This document shows, piece by piece, positions 1 to 6,535 of a stretch of DNA of 6,827 bases. Below the pieces are notes generated by a model. That model saw only the letters and a list, made by a program, of their open reading frames with translations, did no database searches and was not told the origin of the DNA. Made by a program: the position numbers and the translations under genes. The stretch is from an uncultured Senegalimassilia sp. (GTDB taxonomy: Bacteria > Actinomycetota > Coriobacteriia > Coriobacteriales > Eggerthellaceae). Each line of letters begins with the position of its first letter. Position 1 is the stretch's first letter. The DNA lies in assembly GCA_937925385.1 (NCBI GenBank), contig CALEWN010000133.1, positions 1 to 6,827 on the forward strand, in the 5' to 3' direction.

Positions 1-1828
1 AGGAGATTGCCGTGGGCCTGTGCACGTTGCGGGCAAGCTGCACGCTCTGCCACGCGCGGTTTTCCTGGTCCGCCTTCGAGGCGTCGCCGCCGGCAGGGGC
101 CGCGCACGCGCCAACCTCCAAGGACGTGCCCGCCTCGGCATCGAACGTGCCGGAGGCGATGGCCCGCTCGACCCGTCGAGATGAGCCCCCGCGCAGGCTT
201 TCAGGGATAAGCGAGGAGGGAATGGCCCCGCGCAGCTTCTCCCACACGGCGCGCTCCTCGACGCTCATAGGCTCGGGGCGCAGATCGGCGTAGGTGACGG
301 TGTTATACGTTGCCGTGCCGTTTTCCAGGTTGTCGCAAACCGCGCGGTAGCTGACGAGCACATCGTGGTCGCCAGCGTTGTGGGCGCACCCGGTGGCCTG
401 GCCGGCGGTGGAAAGGTGCACGGCAAGGATGTGCGCTAAGGTGGCGCGAAGGTCCTGTCGGGGCACGATGGCGTCGATCAGGCCGTGCTCGAGCGCGAAC
501 TCGGCGGTTTGGAACCCTTCGGGAAGCTCTTGGCGGATGGTATCGCGGATGACGCGCTGCCCGGCGAAGCCGATGAGCGCGTTGGGCTCGGCCAGGATGA
601 TGTCGCCGTCCATGGCAAACGATGCGGTGACGCCCCCGGTGGTGGGATCGGTGATGACCGAGATGTAGGGCAGATGCGCCGCCGCATGGCGCTCGATGGC
701 GCACGAGGTCTTCGCCATCTGCATAAGCGACACCAAACCTTCCTGCATGCGCGCGCCGCCCGATGCGGTGAAGATGATCACCGGCAGATGCTCGGCTGTA
801 GCGCGCTCGAACAGGCGCGTGACCTTCTCCCCCACAACGCTGCCCATGGACCCCATGAAAAACGTGGACTCCATGATGCCGATAGCGCACTTCAGGCCGG
901 CAATGGCGCCCTGCCCGGTGCGCACACCCTCCTCGAGGCCGGTTTTCGCGCGCTGAACCTCAAGCTTGCCAAGGTAACCTGGGATCTGAAGAGGATCGCT
1001 CTGGTCGACGACGCAGTCCCATTCCTGGAACGTGCCCGTGTCGAGCAGGTCGTTGATGCGTTCTGCGGAGGACATGCGCAGATACCCTCCGCATGAGGGG
1101 CATACATAATGCCCAGCAGCCAAGCTTGCGCTATCGAAGGTGAGCTTGCAATGCTTGCAGGTGCGCCATATGCCGCAAACCTCATCGGTCTTATCGGTGG
1201 TGCACAGCACCCAGCCAAGCTGCGGGGAATCGCCGAGCTGCGTGAACACGCGACGGCCGGCCGATGCCGCACGGGCAAGGAACGTATCCACGCCCGCAAG
1301 CACCTGGGCGTCCTCGGTCAGCAAGATAACCTGGGCATCCGCTTCCTCAGCCGCCTTCAACACGGCATAGGCGTTGGAATACAGCGCATCAAGGTGCTTC
1401 TCGCCAAGGCTTGCCTTCGCATCGGCGCAACGGAGGAAGGCGTCCGTGCGCTTGTCGTCGGTGCAGGTGACGCAGGCCACCATACCGGCATCCTGCACCG
1501 CCATGACGGTGCGCTTCGCGGCCTTGCCACGGGCCACCACAAGGGCAACCGGCGCAAGCGGGGACGCAACGGCATCGCCCGACTGCGTGGCGGGCAACGC
1601 CTGCGCATGCTGGGACGCAACGCCGGTATAAGCCGACATGTCCGCGGCATCTACCGCATTAGGCGCGGGTTGGTCGGCGGTCATGCGTTCATATTCCTCT
1701 TCCGCGATGCGCGAGAGGCGATACGCCACGTCGGCGCCATCGGCAACGCTTTCGCATGCGTTGCCCGAAGCAGTGACGAACGCGCCCGAGCCGTCGAACG
1801 AAATGTAACCCTGCTTGAATAGCTTCAT
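1..1828 (-). CDS. accDA: Acetyl-CoA carboxylase carboxyltransferase, fused AccD-AccA with an unusual N-terminal extension (3' end outside window)
   Basis: Cytoplasmic enzyme that transfers the carboxyl group from biotin carrier protein to acetyl-CoA, giving malonyl-CoA for the fab genes beside it. I read 609 codons in frame with no stop; the gene runs off the left edge. Domains: residues 1-90 unrecognised and Ala-rich towards the end; ~93-195 resembles the N-terminal domain of biotin carboxylase; zinc ribbon C224-x2-C227-x15-C243-x2-C246, the same spacing as E. coli AccD; beta carboxyltransferase domain to ~470, with SGGARMQEG at 356-364 and PTTGGVTASF at 395-404 forming the crotonase-type core; a ~120-residue linker; then AWQSVQLAR at 592-600, which matches the start of the conserved AccA alpha domain. 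The ATG at 1828 is chosen because GAAGGG lies 6 nt upstream and the frame starts 22 nt after the fabZ stop. AccD and AccA identity is secure; the role of the N-terminal part is unknown. Confidence 0.9.
   Translation of the reverse strand, partial: MKLFKQGYISFDGSGAFVTASGNACESVADGADVAYRLSRIAEEEYERMTADQPAPNAVDAADMSAYTGVASQHAQALPATQSGDAVASPLAPVALVVARGKAAKRTVMAVQDAGMVACVTCTDDKRTDAFLRCADAKASLGEKHLDALYSNAYAVLKAAEEADAQVILLTEDAQVLAGVDTFLARAASAGRRVFTQLGDSPQLGWVLCTTDKTDEVCGIWRTCKHCKLTFDSASLAAGHYVCPSCGGYLRMSSAERINDLLDTGTFQEWDCVVDQSDPLQIPGYLGKLEVQRAKTGLEEGVRTGQGAIAGLKCAIGIMESTFFMGSMGSVVGEKVTRLFERATAEHLPVIIFTASGGARMQEGLVSLMQMAKTSCAIERHAAAHLPYISVITDPTTGGVTASFAMDGDIILAEPNALIGFAGQRVIRDTIRQELPEGFQTAEFALEHGLIDAIVPRQDLRATLAHILAVHLSTAGQATGCAHNAGDHDVLVSYRAVCDNLENGTATYNTVTYADLRPEPMSVEERAVWEKLRGAIPSSLIPESLRGGSSRRVERAIASGTFDAEAGTSLEVGACAAPAGGDASKADQENRAWQSVQLARNVHRPTAIS
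1244..1552 (-). other. Biotin-carboxylase-like (AccC N-terminal) domain relic inside AccDA
   Basis: Residues ~93-195 of the AccDA protein. Against the E. coli AccC N-terminus as I remember it, an ungapped alignment from R100 to A165 keeps R100, G101, A104, R106, A110, G115, R127, A135, D136, G142, Y150, N152, A155, A159, A160, E161 and A165. These include the RG-x2-A-x-R start and the Y-x-N...AAE segment. The alignment then breaks: the HPGYGFLSEN motif of true biotin carboxylases is replaced by a segment around LTEDAQVL (169-177), and no ATP-grasp domain follows, because the AccD zinc ribbon begins at 224. A catalytic role is therefore excluded; a structural or docking role is possible. The homology is my inference from pattern and spacing; a generic Rossmann-like fold is the alternative. 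Confidence 0.5.
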
Positions 1829-1834
1829 GTCAAA

Positions 1835-1840
1835 CCCTTC
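1835..1840 (-). promoter_or_regulatory. Ribosome binding site deciding the accDA start
   Basis: The minus strand reads GAAGGG, 6 nt before the ATG at 1828. It supports this start over the in-frame ATG at residue 52 and so keeps the extra N-terminal region in the protein. Confidence 0.6.
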
Positions 1841-1850
1841 GACCAAACCC

Positions 1851-2300
1851 CTAAGCGGACTTGGCCATAACGTATTTCTGCGTCGCCGTGGCTGCCACTT
1901 GGTCGCCGACGAGCGCCTGCACCTCGGCGACCACCATGCGCGATGAGTTCTTCACGATATCGGCCTTGAGCGTGAGCACGTCGCCGGGCTGCACCTGATA
2001 ACGGAACTTCGCCTTGTCGATGCCGGCGAAAAAACCGAGCACGCCGGGCTCGTCGCGGCCGATAAGCGCGCAAAACGAGGCGGCCTGCGCAAGCGCCTCC
2101 ATGATGATGACGCCCGGCAGCACCGGATGCCCGGGGAAATGGCCGGCGAACAGGGGCAGCTCAGGGTCGACGTCGAGCTCGGCGACGATGCTGCACCCAG
2201 GATCGCATTCGAGCACGCGGCTGACCCACACGAACGGGTCGCGATGCGGCAGCACGCGCTCGATAACGTCGCGACCGCAAGGGTATTGGATGGTTTCCAT
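1851..2300 (-). CDS. fabZ: 3-hydroxyacyl-ACP dehydratase FabZ
   Basis: Cytoplasmic hot-dog-fold dehydratase that removes water from 3-hydroxyacyl-ACP to give trans-2-enoyl-ACP, the substrate of FabK. The protein is 149 residues, the usual size. It shows LPHRDPF at 18-24 (typical FabZ LPHRxPF), the catalytic motif GHFPGHPVLPG at 53-63 with active-site H54, and the second catalytic residue E68 in MEALAQ. A longer in-frame reading that begins inside fabF is possible, but the ATG at 2300 is preceded by AAGGA with 7-nt spacing and starts the conserved domain at the right place. The gene lies 65 nt after fabF and 22 nt before accDA, so it is probably cotranscribed. FabZ is preferred over FabA because of the length and the LPHR motif, and because no FabB-type partner is present. 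Confidence 0.95.
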   Translation of the reverse strand: METIQYPCGRDVIERVLPHRDPFVWVSRVLECDPGCSIVAELDVDPELPLFAGHFPGHPVLPGVIIMEALAQAASFCALIGRDEPGVLGFFAGIDKAKFRYQVQPGDVLTLKADIVKNSSRMVVAEVQALVGDQVAATATQKYVMAKSA

Positions 2301-2307
2301 GGCAAAA

Positions 2308-2312
2308 TCCTT
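2308..2312 (-). promoter_or_regulatory. Ribosome binding site deciding the fabZ start
   Basis: AAGGA on the minus strand, 7 nt before the ATG at 2300. It rules out the 263-residue in-frame extension that would start inside fabF. Confidence 0.7.
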
Positions 2313-2318
2313 CGAATG

Positions 2319-2334
2319 GGGCGCCGAGGCGCCC
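2319..2334 (-). other. GC-rich hairpin between fabF and fabZ
   Basis: GGGCGC and GCGCCC form a 6-bp perfect stem around a 4-nt loop (CTCG on the transcribed RNA sense), inside the only sizeable gap of the operon. No T-run follows it on the minus strand, so it does not look like an intrinsic terminator. It could slow polymerase, mark an RNA processing site or protect an RNA end. In a GC-rich genome a short stem like this can also arise by chance. Confidence 0.4.
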
Positions 2335-2365
2335 GCTGGATGTATGGGGTTATGCGCGCCCGACC

Positions 2366-3646
2366 CTAGAAGGGCGAGATGGCGAGCACGGCGTTGTGGC
2401 CGCCGAAGCCGAGCGAGTTGGACAACGCGACCTTCTGCGGATAGCCCGTCTTGGCCTCGGTGAGCACGTTGACGGGACAATCGGGGTCGGGCTGCGCGAA
2501 GCCCGTGGTGGGCGGCACGCACTCGTTGGCGACGGAGAGCGCCGTGACGATGGCCTCGACCGCGCCGGCGGCGCCGAGCGTGTGTCCCGTGGAGCCCTTC
2601 ACAGACACCACCGGCACCTTGCGACCCGCCTCCTCGCCGCACAGCGCAAGCAGCGCATGCGACTCGGTGGAGTCGTTGGCCGGCGTAGCCGTGCCGTGGG
2701 CGTTGACGTGGCCAAGGTCGGCAGGCGTGAAGCCGCCCTCGGAGAGCGCCTGGAGCATAGCGCGCTGGATGCCCTCGCCCGAAGGCTCGGGGGCGGTCAT
2801 GTGGTAGGCATCGCCGGTGGAGCCGAAACCCGTGATCTCGGCGAGGGGCTTCGCACCGCGCGCCAGGGCATGCTCGAGGGATTCGAGCACCACGGCGCCG
2901 GCGCCTTCGCCCGCCACGAAACCGCAGCGACGCTCATCGAAGGGCAGCGAGGCCTGGGCGGGGTCGTCGACCTTGGCAAGCGCGCCCAGGTTGGCGAAAC
3001 CGGCGATGCAGATGGGGTTGACCGACTCCTCCGAGCCGCCCGCAAGCGCCATATCGGCGTACCCGTGGCGGATGGAGCGCACGGCGGCGCCGATGTTGTG
3101 GGCGCCGGTGGCGCAGGCGGTGGTCACATCGATGCACTCGCCGCGCATGCCGTAGCGGATGGCCAAATGACCTGCTGCGATGTTGCCGATCATGGTGGGC
3201 ACGAACAGCGGGCTCACGCGCTTGGGGCCCTTATCGTGCAGCGTGTAGAAGCCGTTTTGCAGCTCGTCGATGCCGCCGATGCCCGCACCGAAGATCACCG
3301 CCGCGCGCGTGGGATCCTCCTGGTCCATGTCGATGCCGGACTGCGCCATGGCCTCGTCGGCGGCAACGATGGCGTACTGGACGAAACGCTCGAAGCGGCG
3401 TGCCTCCTTTTTCGACAGCCCGTGCTCGGTGGGATCGAAATCGCGCACCTCGCCCGCCACATGCACGTCGAAATCGTCGTGATCGAAGTGGGAAATAGCG
3501 CCAATGCAGCAGCGTTTGCCCATCACCGCATCCCAAAGCGCGTCAACGCCGACGCCGGCGGGCGTGACGGCGCCCATACCGGTGATGACCACGCGGTGAG
3601 TGCCATCGGGACGGCGCGTTGCGGATGTATCGATTACCTGACTCAT
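2366..3646 (-). CDS. fabF: 3-ketoacyl-ACP synthase II (FabF)
   Basis: Thiolase-fold condensing enzyme that elongates acyl chains with malonyl-ACP. The protein is 426 residues; E. coli FabF is about 413, and the surplus is a ~16-residue N-terminal stretch before RVVITGMGAVTP. The Cys-His-His triad is visible: C178 in TTACATGAHNIG, H317 in NAHGTAT and H355 in KGSTGHTLGAAG, with the conserved K350. The C-terminal NSLGFGGHN motif is at 410-418. This set marks the KAS I/II type rather than FabH, which uses Cys-His-Asn. The start codon overlaps the fabG stop as ATGA, and GGAGG lies 9 nt upstream inside fabG, so translation is probably coupled. With no fabB in the window, this is likely the main elongating synthase. 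Confidence 0.95.
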   Translation of the reverse strand: MSQVIDTSATRRPDGTHRVVITGMGAVTPAGVGVDALWDAVMGKRCCIGAISHFDHDDFDVHVAGEVRDFDPTEHGLSKKEARRFERFVQYAIVAADEAMAQSGIDMDQEDPTRAAVIFGAGIGGIDELQNGFYTLHDKGPKRVSPLFVPTMIGNIAAGHLAIRYGMRGECIDVTTACATGAHNIGAAVRSIRHGYADMALAGGSEESVNPICIAGFANLGALAKVDDPAQASLPFDERRCGFVAGEGAGAVVLESLEHALARGAKPLAEITGFGSTGDAYHMTAPEPSGEGIQRAMLQALSEGGFTPADLGHVNAHGTATPANDSTESHALLALCGEEAGRKVPVVSVKGSTGHTLGAAGAVEAIVTALSVANECVPPTTGFAQPDPDCPVNVLTEAKTGYPQKVALSNSLGFGGHNAVLAISPF

Positions 3647-4407
3647 AGTGCCAAACCTCCGTCGATGCAGATGACCTGCCCGGTAATGTAGCCGGATTCC
3701 TCGCTTGCCAAAAAGCCCACCAGATGGGCGACGTCGTCCACCGTGCCGAAGCGCTTCATGGGAATCTGTTCGCCGATGGCATCGCGCTGCTTCTCGGAGA
3801 GCGCGTCGGTCATGTCGGTGGAGATGAACCCGGGGGCCACGGCGTTGGCCGTGACGCCGCGGGCTGCAAGCTCGCGGGCGATGGTCTTCGTCAGCCCGAT
3901 GACGCCCGCCTTCGATGCAGCATAGTTCGCCTGGCCGGCGTTGCCGCCGACACCGGAGATGGACGACATGTTCACAATGCGCCCGTAGCGCTGCTTCATC
4001 ATGATCTTGCCCGCGGCGCGGCAGATATGGAACGTGCCCTTCAGGTTCACGTCGATGACGCGGTCGAAGTCGTCGTCTTTCATGCGCACCATAAGCCCGT
4101 CGCGCGTGATGCCGGCGTTGTTGACCACGGCATCCAAGCGGCCGAAGGCTTCATGGGCCTGCTCGACCAGGGCGTTCGCCTCGGCCTCGTCGGCCACGCT
4201 TGCGGCGATGGCCTCGACCTGCACGCCATGCTCGGAAGCGATACGACCGGCCTGCTCGCTCAGCGCGGGAAGGCCCGCCTCGCTCGAGCAGTTCAGGGCC
4301 ACGTTGAAGCCGGCGGCTGCCAGATGCTCGGCAACCGCAAGGCCGATCCCGCGTGAGCTGCCGGTGACAAGCGCCGCGCGGCGGATGGTATCTTGAGATT
4401 CGCTCAT
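3643..4407 (-). CDS. fabG: 3-oxoacyl-ACP reductase FabG
   Basis: NADPH-dependent short-chain dehydrogenase that reduces 3-ketoacyl-ACP to 3-hydroxyacyl-ACP, the second step of each elongation round. The protein is 254 residues, normal for FabG. The cofactor-binding loop TGSSRGIG is at 15-22, NNAG at 96-99, and the catalytic tetrad is N121, S149, Y162 and K166 (NYAASKAG). The dimer/tetramer-region signature GQANYAASKAG and the C-terminal GQVICIDGG are typical of true FabG rather than of other short-chain dehydrogenases. AAGGA repeats just before the start lie in the end of fabD, 3 nt upstream, and the stop overlaps the fabF start by 4 nt. Confidence 0.95.
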   Translation of the reverse strand: MSESQDTIRRAALVTGSSRGIGLAVAEHLAAAGFNVALNCSSEAGLPALSEQAGRIASEHGVQVEAIAASVADEAEANALVEQAHEAFGRLDAVVNNAGITRDGLMVRMKDDDFDRVIDVNLKGTFHICRAAGKIMMKQRYGRIVNMSSISGVGGNAGQANYAASKAGVIGLTKTIARELAARGVTANAVAPGFISTDMTDALSEKQRDAIGEQIPMKRFGTVDDVAHLVGFLASEESGYITGQVICIDGGLAL

Positions 4408-4410
4408 GTG

Positions 4411-5343
4411 CTATTCCTTATCCTTGGCGTATTCGGAGACGAAGGCATCGAAGGACGCCGCATCCTGGATGCAGGGGCGGGCGGCCTTGCGGTCGATGCG
4501 CTTGACCAGGTTCGACAGCACCCCGCCGAAGCCGACCTCGGCGAACACGGCAGCGCCCTGATCGGCCAAGGCCTGCACGCTTTGCTCGAAGCGCACCGGA
4601 TGGGTCAGATGATCGACCAGATGACGCCGCGCATCCTCGGCGGAAAGCGGCTTCGCATCGACGTTGCAGATAAGCGGGACGGAAGGCTGCTTGAATTCGA
4701 CCTTCGCAAGATATACGTCCAGCTCATCGGCGGCGGATTGCATCAGCGGGCTGTGGAACGCGCCGGAGGTTGCCAGGCGCGCATATCGCTTGCCTGCCGC
4801 CCCCCATGCCGCCTCCGCTCGCTCGACGGCGGCAAGCTCACCTGAGACAACGATCTGGCCCGGGCAATTGAAGTTCGCGGGGACAAGCACCTGGCCCTGC
4901 GCGCAATCCTTGCACAGCAGTGCGACCGATTCCTCATCCGCCTTGAGCAGCGCGCTCATCACGCCCGGCCGCTCGGCAGCGGCCTGCGCCATAAGCCGGG
5001 CGCGCTCGGCTACGAACGAAAACGTATCCTCATAGGTAAGCATCCCCGAGACCGCCAGGGCGCTGACCTGCCCCAACGAGAACCCAAGCACAGCCTGCGG
5101 CTGCACGCCGCGGGCCTGCAGGGCAGAGGCGATGCCCACGGACAGCGCGCAGGTGGCCGGCTGCGCATACCGGGTGTCGTTGAGCTTCTCGGCAGGTGCG
5201 TTGACCATAAGGTCGGCCACGTCATAGCCGAGCACATCGGAGGCGCAGTCGAGCACCGCCTTGACCTCGGGGACGCCGAACAGGCGCTCGCCCATGCCGG
5301 GCTTTTGGGCGCCTTGGCCCGAGAACATGAATACCGGATTCAT
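4411..5343 (-). CDS. fabD: Malonyl-CoA:ACP transacylase FabD
   Basis: Transfers malonyl from CoA to acyl carrier protein, feeding the condensing enzymes. The protein is 310 residues, the family's usual length. Visible features are the N-terminal FSGQGAQKPGMG (7-18), nucleophile S89 in GFSLGQ (87-92), R114 at the position of the substrate-binding arginine, catalytic H197 in SGAFHSPLM, and the GFGGVLSNLVKR segment at 271-282. The nucleophile elbow departs from the common GHSLGE: His is replaced by Phe and the following Glu by Gln. The Ser-His dyad is intact, so activity is expected. It begins 9 nt after the fabK stop, with a G-rich ribosome site (GGGGG) that overlaps that stop, and ends 3 nt before fabG. 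Confidence 0.95.
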   Translation of the reverse strand: MNPVFMFSGQGAQKPGMGERLFGVPEVKAVLDCASDVLGYDVADLMVNAPAEKLNDTRYAQPATCALSVGIASALQARGVQPQAVLGFSLGQVSALAVSGMLTYEDTFSFVAERARLMAQAAAERPGVMSALLKADEESVALLCKDCAQGQVLVPANFNCPGQIVVSGELAAVERAEAAWGAAGKRYARLATSGAFHSPLMQSAADELDVYLAKVEFKQPSVPLICNVDAKPLSAEDARRHLVDHLTHPVRFEQSVQALADQGAAVFAEVGFGGVLSNLVKRIDRKAARPCIQDAASFDAFVSEYAKDKE

Positions 5344-5352
5344 GCCAACCCC

Positions 5353-6315
5353 CTACCCGCGCACCGCGTTGGCGTCGGCGGCTTGCTGAAGGCTGCGGGA
5401 GCCGACTGCCTGCGCCTGCGCCATCAGCTCGTCGATGACCTCACGGGCGGTTTTGCGCTCGTGCACAAGAGCGGCAACCTGGCCGGCCATCATGGAGCCG
5501 TTGTCCACATCGCCCTCGACGGCGCGACGCAGGCTGCCCACGTACATGGCCTCAAGCTCGTCGCCGTTTTTGGTCAAATCGGCCTCCAGTTTGCGCACGT
5601 TGCGGGAGAACTTGTTCTTCAAGCAGCGAACGGGATGCCCGCTGCCGCGCCCCGTGACGATGGTGTCGGAGTCCTTCGCCGCCAGAACGCGCTCTTTATA
5701 GGCGTCCGAGACGGTGCACTCCTCAACGGTAAGGAAGCGCGTGCCCATCTGCACGCCCTCGGCGCCAAGCGCGAACGCTGCCGCCACGCCGCGCCCATCG
5801 GCGATGCCGCCGGCGGCGATGACGGGGATGGACACGGTATCGCACACGGCAGGGACCAGCGCCATAGTGGTAAGCTCGCCCACATGCCCGCCGCTTTCGG
5901 TGCCCTCGGCAACAACGGCATCGGCGCCCAGGCGCTCCATGCGTTTGGCGAGCGCGGTGGTAGCCACGACGGGGATGACCTTGATACCGGCCGCTTTCCA
6001 CATATCCATATAATTGGCGGGGCTGCCGGCGCCGGTGGTGACCACATCGATTTTCAAATCGACGAGCAGCTGGGCAAGCTCGGCGGCGTTGGGGTCCATG
6101 AGCATGACGTTGGCGCCGATGGGTTTGTCGGTGATCTTGCGGGCAGCCGCAACCTGCTGCTCCACCCATTCCAGCGGCGCACCGCCGCAGGCGATGATGC
6201 CCAGGCCGCCGGCAGCGCTGACGGCGCCAGCCAAGCTGGCATCGGCGATGCGCGCCATGGCACCCTGTATGATGGGCTTCTCAATGCCCAAAAGCTTAGT
6301 GATACGGGTATTCAT
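5353..6315 (-). CDS. fabK: Enoyl-ACP reductase II, FMN-dependent (FabK)
   Basis: TIM-barrel flavoprotein that carries out the last reduction of the cycle, enoyl-ACP to acyl-ACP, using FMN and NAD(P)H. The protein is 320 residues. The family pattern is clear: PIIQGAMARI (14-23), GGLGII (36-41), GANVML (67-72), TTGAG (93-97), EGTESGGHVGELTTM (137-151), AAGGIADGRG (167-176) and GAEGVQMGTRFL (184-195). H144 in ESGGH falls at the position of the conserved FabK histidine. The nitronate monooxygenase/2-nitropropane dioxygenase family shares this fold, but placement directly before fabD-fabG-fabF favours FabK. It is the first gene of the operon and the only enoyl reductase seen. FabK enzymes are generally insensitive to triclosan, unlike FabI. 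Confidence 0.93.
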   Translation of the reverse strand: MNTRITKLLGIEKPIIQGAMARIADASLAGAVSAAGGLGIIACGGAPLEWVEQQVAAARKITDKPIGANVMLMDPNAAELAQLLVDLKIDVVTTGAGSPANYMDMWKAAGIKVIPVVATTALAKRMERLGADAVVAEGTESGGHVGELTTMALVPAVCDTVSIPVIAAGGIADGRGVAAAFALGAEGVQMGTRFLTVEECTVSDAYKERVLAAKDSDTIVTGRGSGHPVRCLKNKFSRNVRKLEADLTKNGDELEAMYVGSLRRAVEGDVDNGSMMAGQVAALVHERKTAREVIDELMAQAQAVGSRSLQQAADANAVRG

Positions 6316-6317
6316 AT

Positions 6318-6325
6318 ACCTAGGT
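6318..6325. promoter_or_regulatory. ACCTAGGT palindrome overlapping the fabK ribosome site
   Basis: A perfect 8-bp palindrome immediately upstream of the fabK ATG, next to AGGA (6325-6328), which is the likely ribosome site 9 nt from the start. A protein or RNA structure here could affect fabK translation. The flank TAGGACCT on the minus strand recalls half of the FapR operator of Firmicutes as I remember it, but the second half does not match. The call is weak. Confidence 0.2.
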
Positions 6326-6333
6326 CCTATTCA

Positions 6334-6348
6334 CGAAAACAGATTTCG
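6334..6348. promoter_or_regulatory. Candidate operator: CGAAA-ACAGA-TTTCG inverted repeat in the fab leader
   Basis: Five-base perfect arms CGAAA and TTTCG flank a 5-nt centre, downstream of the promoter candidate and upstream of fabK. The position suits a repressor that blocks the start of transcription of the operon. No known consensus is matched with confidence. Confidence 0.3.
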
Positions 6349-6352
6349 AACA

Positions 6353-6366
6353 CGCCTGATAAGGCG
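6353..6366 (-). other. Short hairpin in the fab operon leader
   Basis: CGCCT and AGGCG pair around a 4-nt loop. If transcription starts near 6378 this forms about 12 nt from the 5' end of the transcript, where it could stabilise the mRNA. It is too short to be called a riboswitch. Confidence 0.35.
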
Positions 6367-6384
6367 ATGACAACGTACCGGAAA

Positions 6385-6412
6385 ATGGTAGTGCAAGCGG
6401 TTGGTATTTCAA
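6385..6412 (-). promoter_or_regulatory. Candidate sigma70-type promoter of the fab operon
   Basis: On the minus strand, TTGAAA (6412-6407, five of six to TTGACA), a 16-nt spacer, then TACCAT (6390-6385, four of six to TATAAT). An A-rich stretch (about 6447-6420), unusual for this GC-rich DNA, lies just upstream and may act as an UP element. The predicted start near 6378 gives a leader of about 60 nt to the fabK ATG. The promoter sits after the rnr terminator, so the fab genes would be an independent unit. Confidence 0.45.
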
Positions 6413-6448
6413 GGCAAACGGAATTTCTTTCACGTTTTCTTCGGCTGC

Positions 6449-6486
6449 AAAAACTGCATCCCACGCCTCTGACGTGGGACTTTGCA
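6449..6486 (-). terminator. Intrinsic terminator of the rnr gene
   Basis: On the minus strand TCCCACG (6479-6473) and CGTGGGA (6465-6459) form a perfect 7-bp stem with a 7-nt loop. TGCA on each outer side can pair below it, leaving a 3-nt AAG bulge on one arm, and GTTTTT (6454-6449) follows directly. It lies about 50 nt after the rnr stop codon and before the fab promoter candidate. Confidence 0.75.
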
Positions 6487-6535
6487 ATTAGCTTATTTCA
6501 CTTGCGAAGCATTTCGGCCCGTGACTTGAACTTGT

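Noticed and set aside
303..1650. Several minus-strand frames in the left part (303-890, 892-1299, 1357-1650)
   Set aside because: They are other-frame readings of accDA, whose own frame I followed without a stop from 1828 to position 2.
2319..2334. Possible terminator between fabF and fabZ
   Set aside because: The stem is not followed by a T-run on the transcribed strand, and fabZ and accDA have no obvious promoter of their own.
2301..2642. N-terminal extension of fabZ starting inside fabF
   Set aside because: The extra part is an out-of-frame reading of fabF; the ATG at 2300 has a good ribosome site and gives the normal FabZ length.
2396..3691. 431-codon plus-strand open frame opposite fabF
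   Set aside because: Shadow of fabF; the composition is rich in Arg, Gly, His and Ala and no family motif is seen.
6353..6366. Possible riboswitch in the fab leader
   Set aside because: The leader is only about 60 nt and holds one 5-bp hairpin, too little for a known lipid- or cofactor-sensing RNA.
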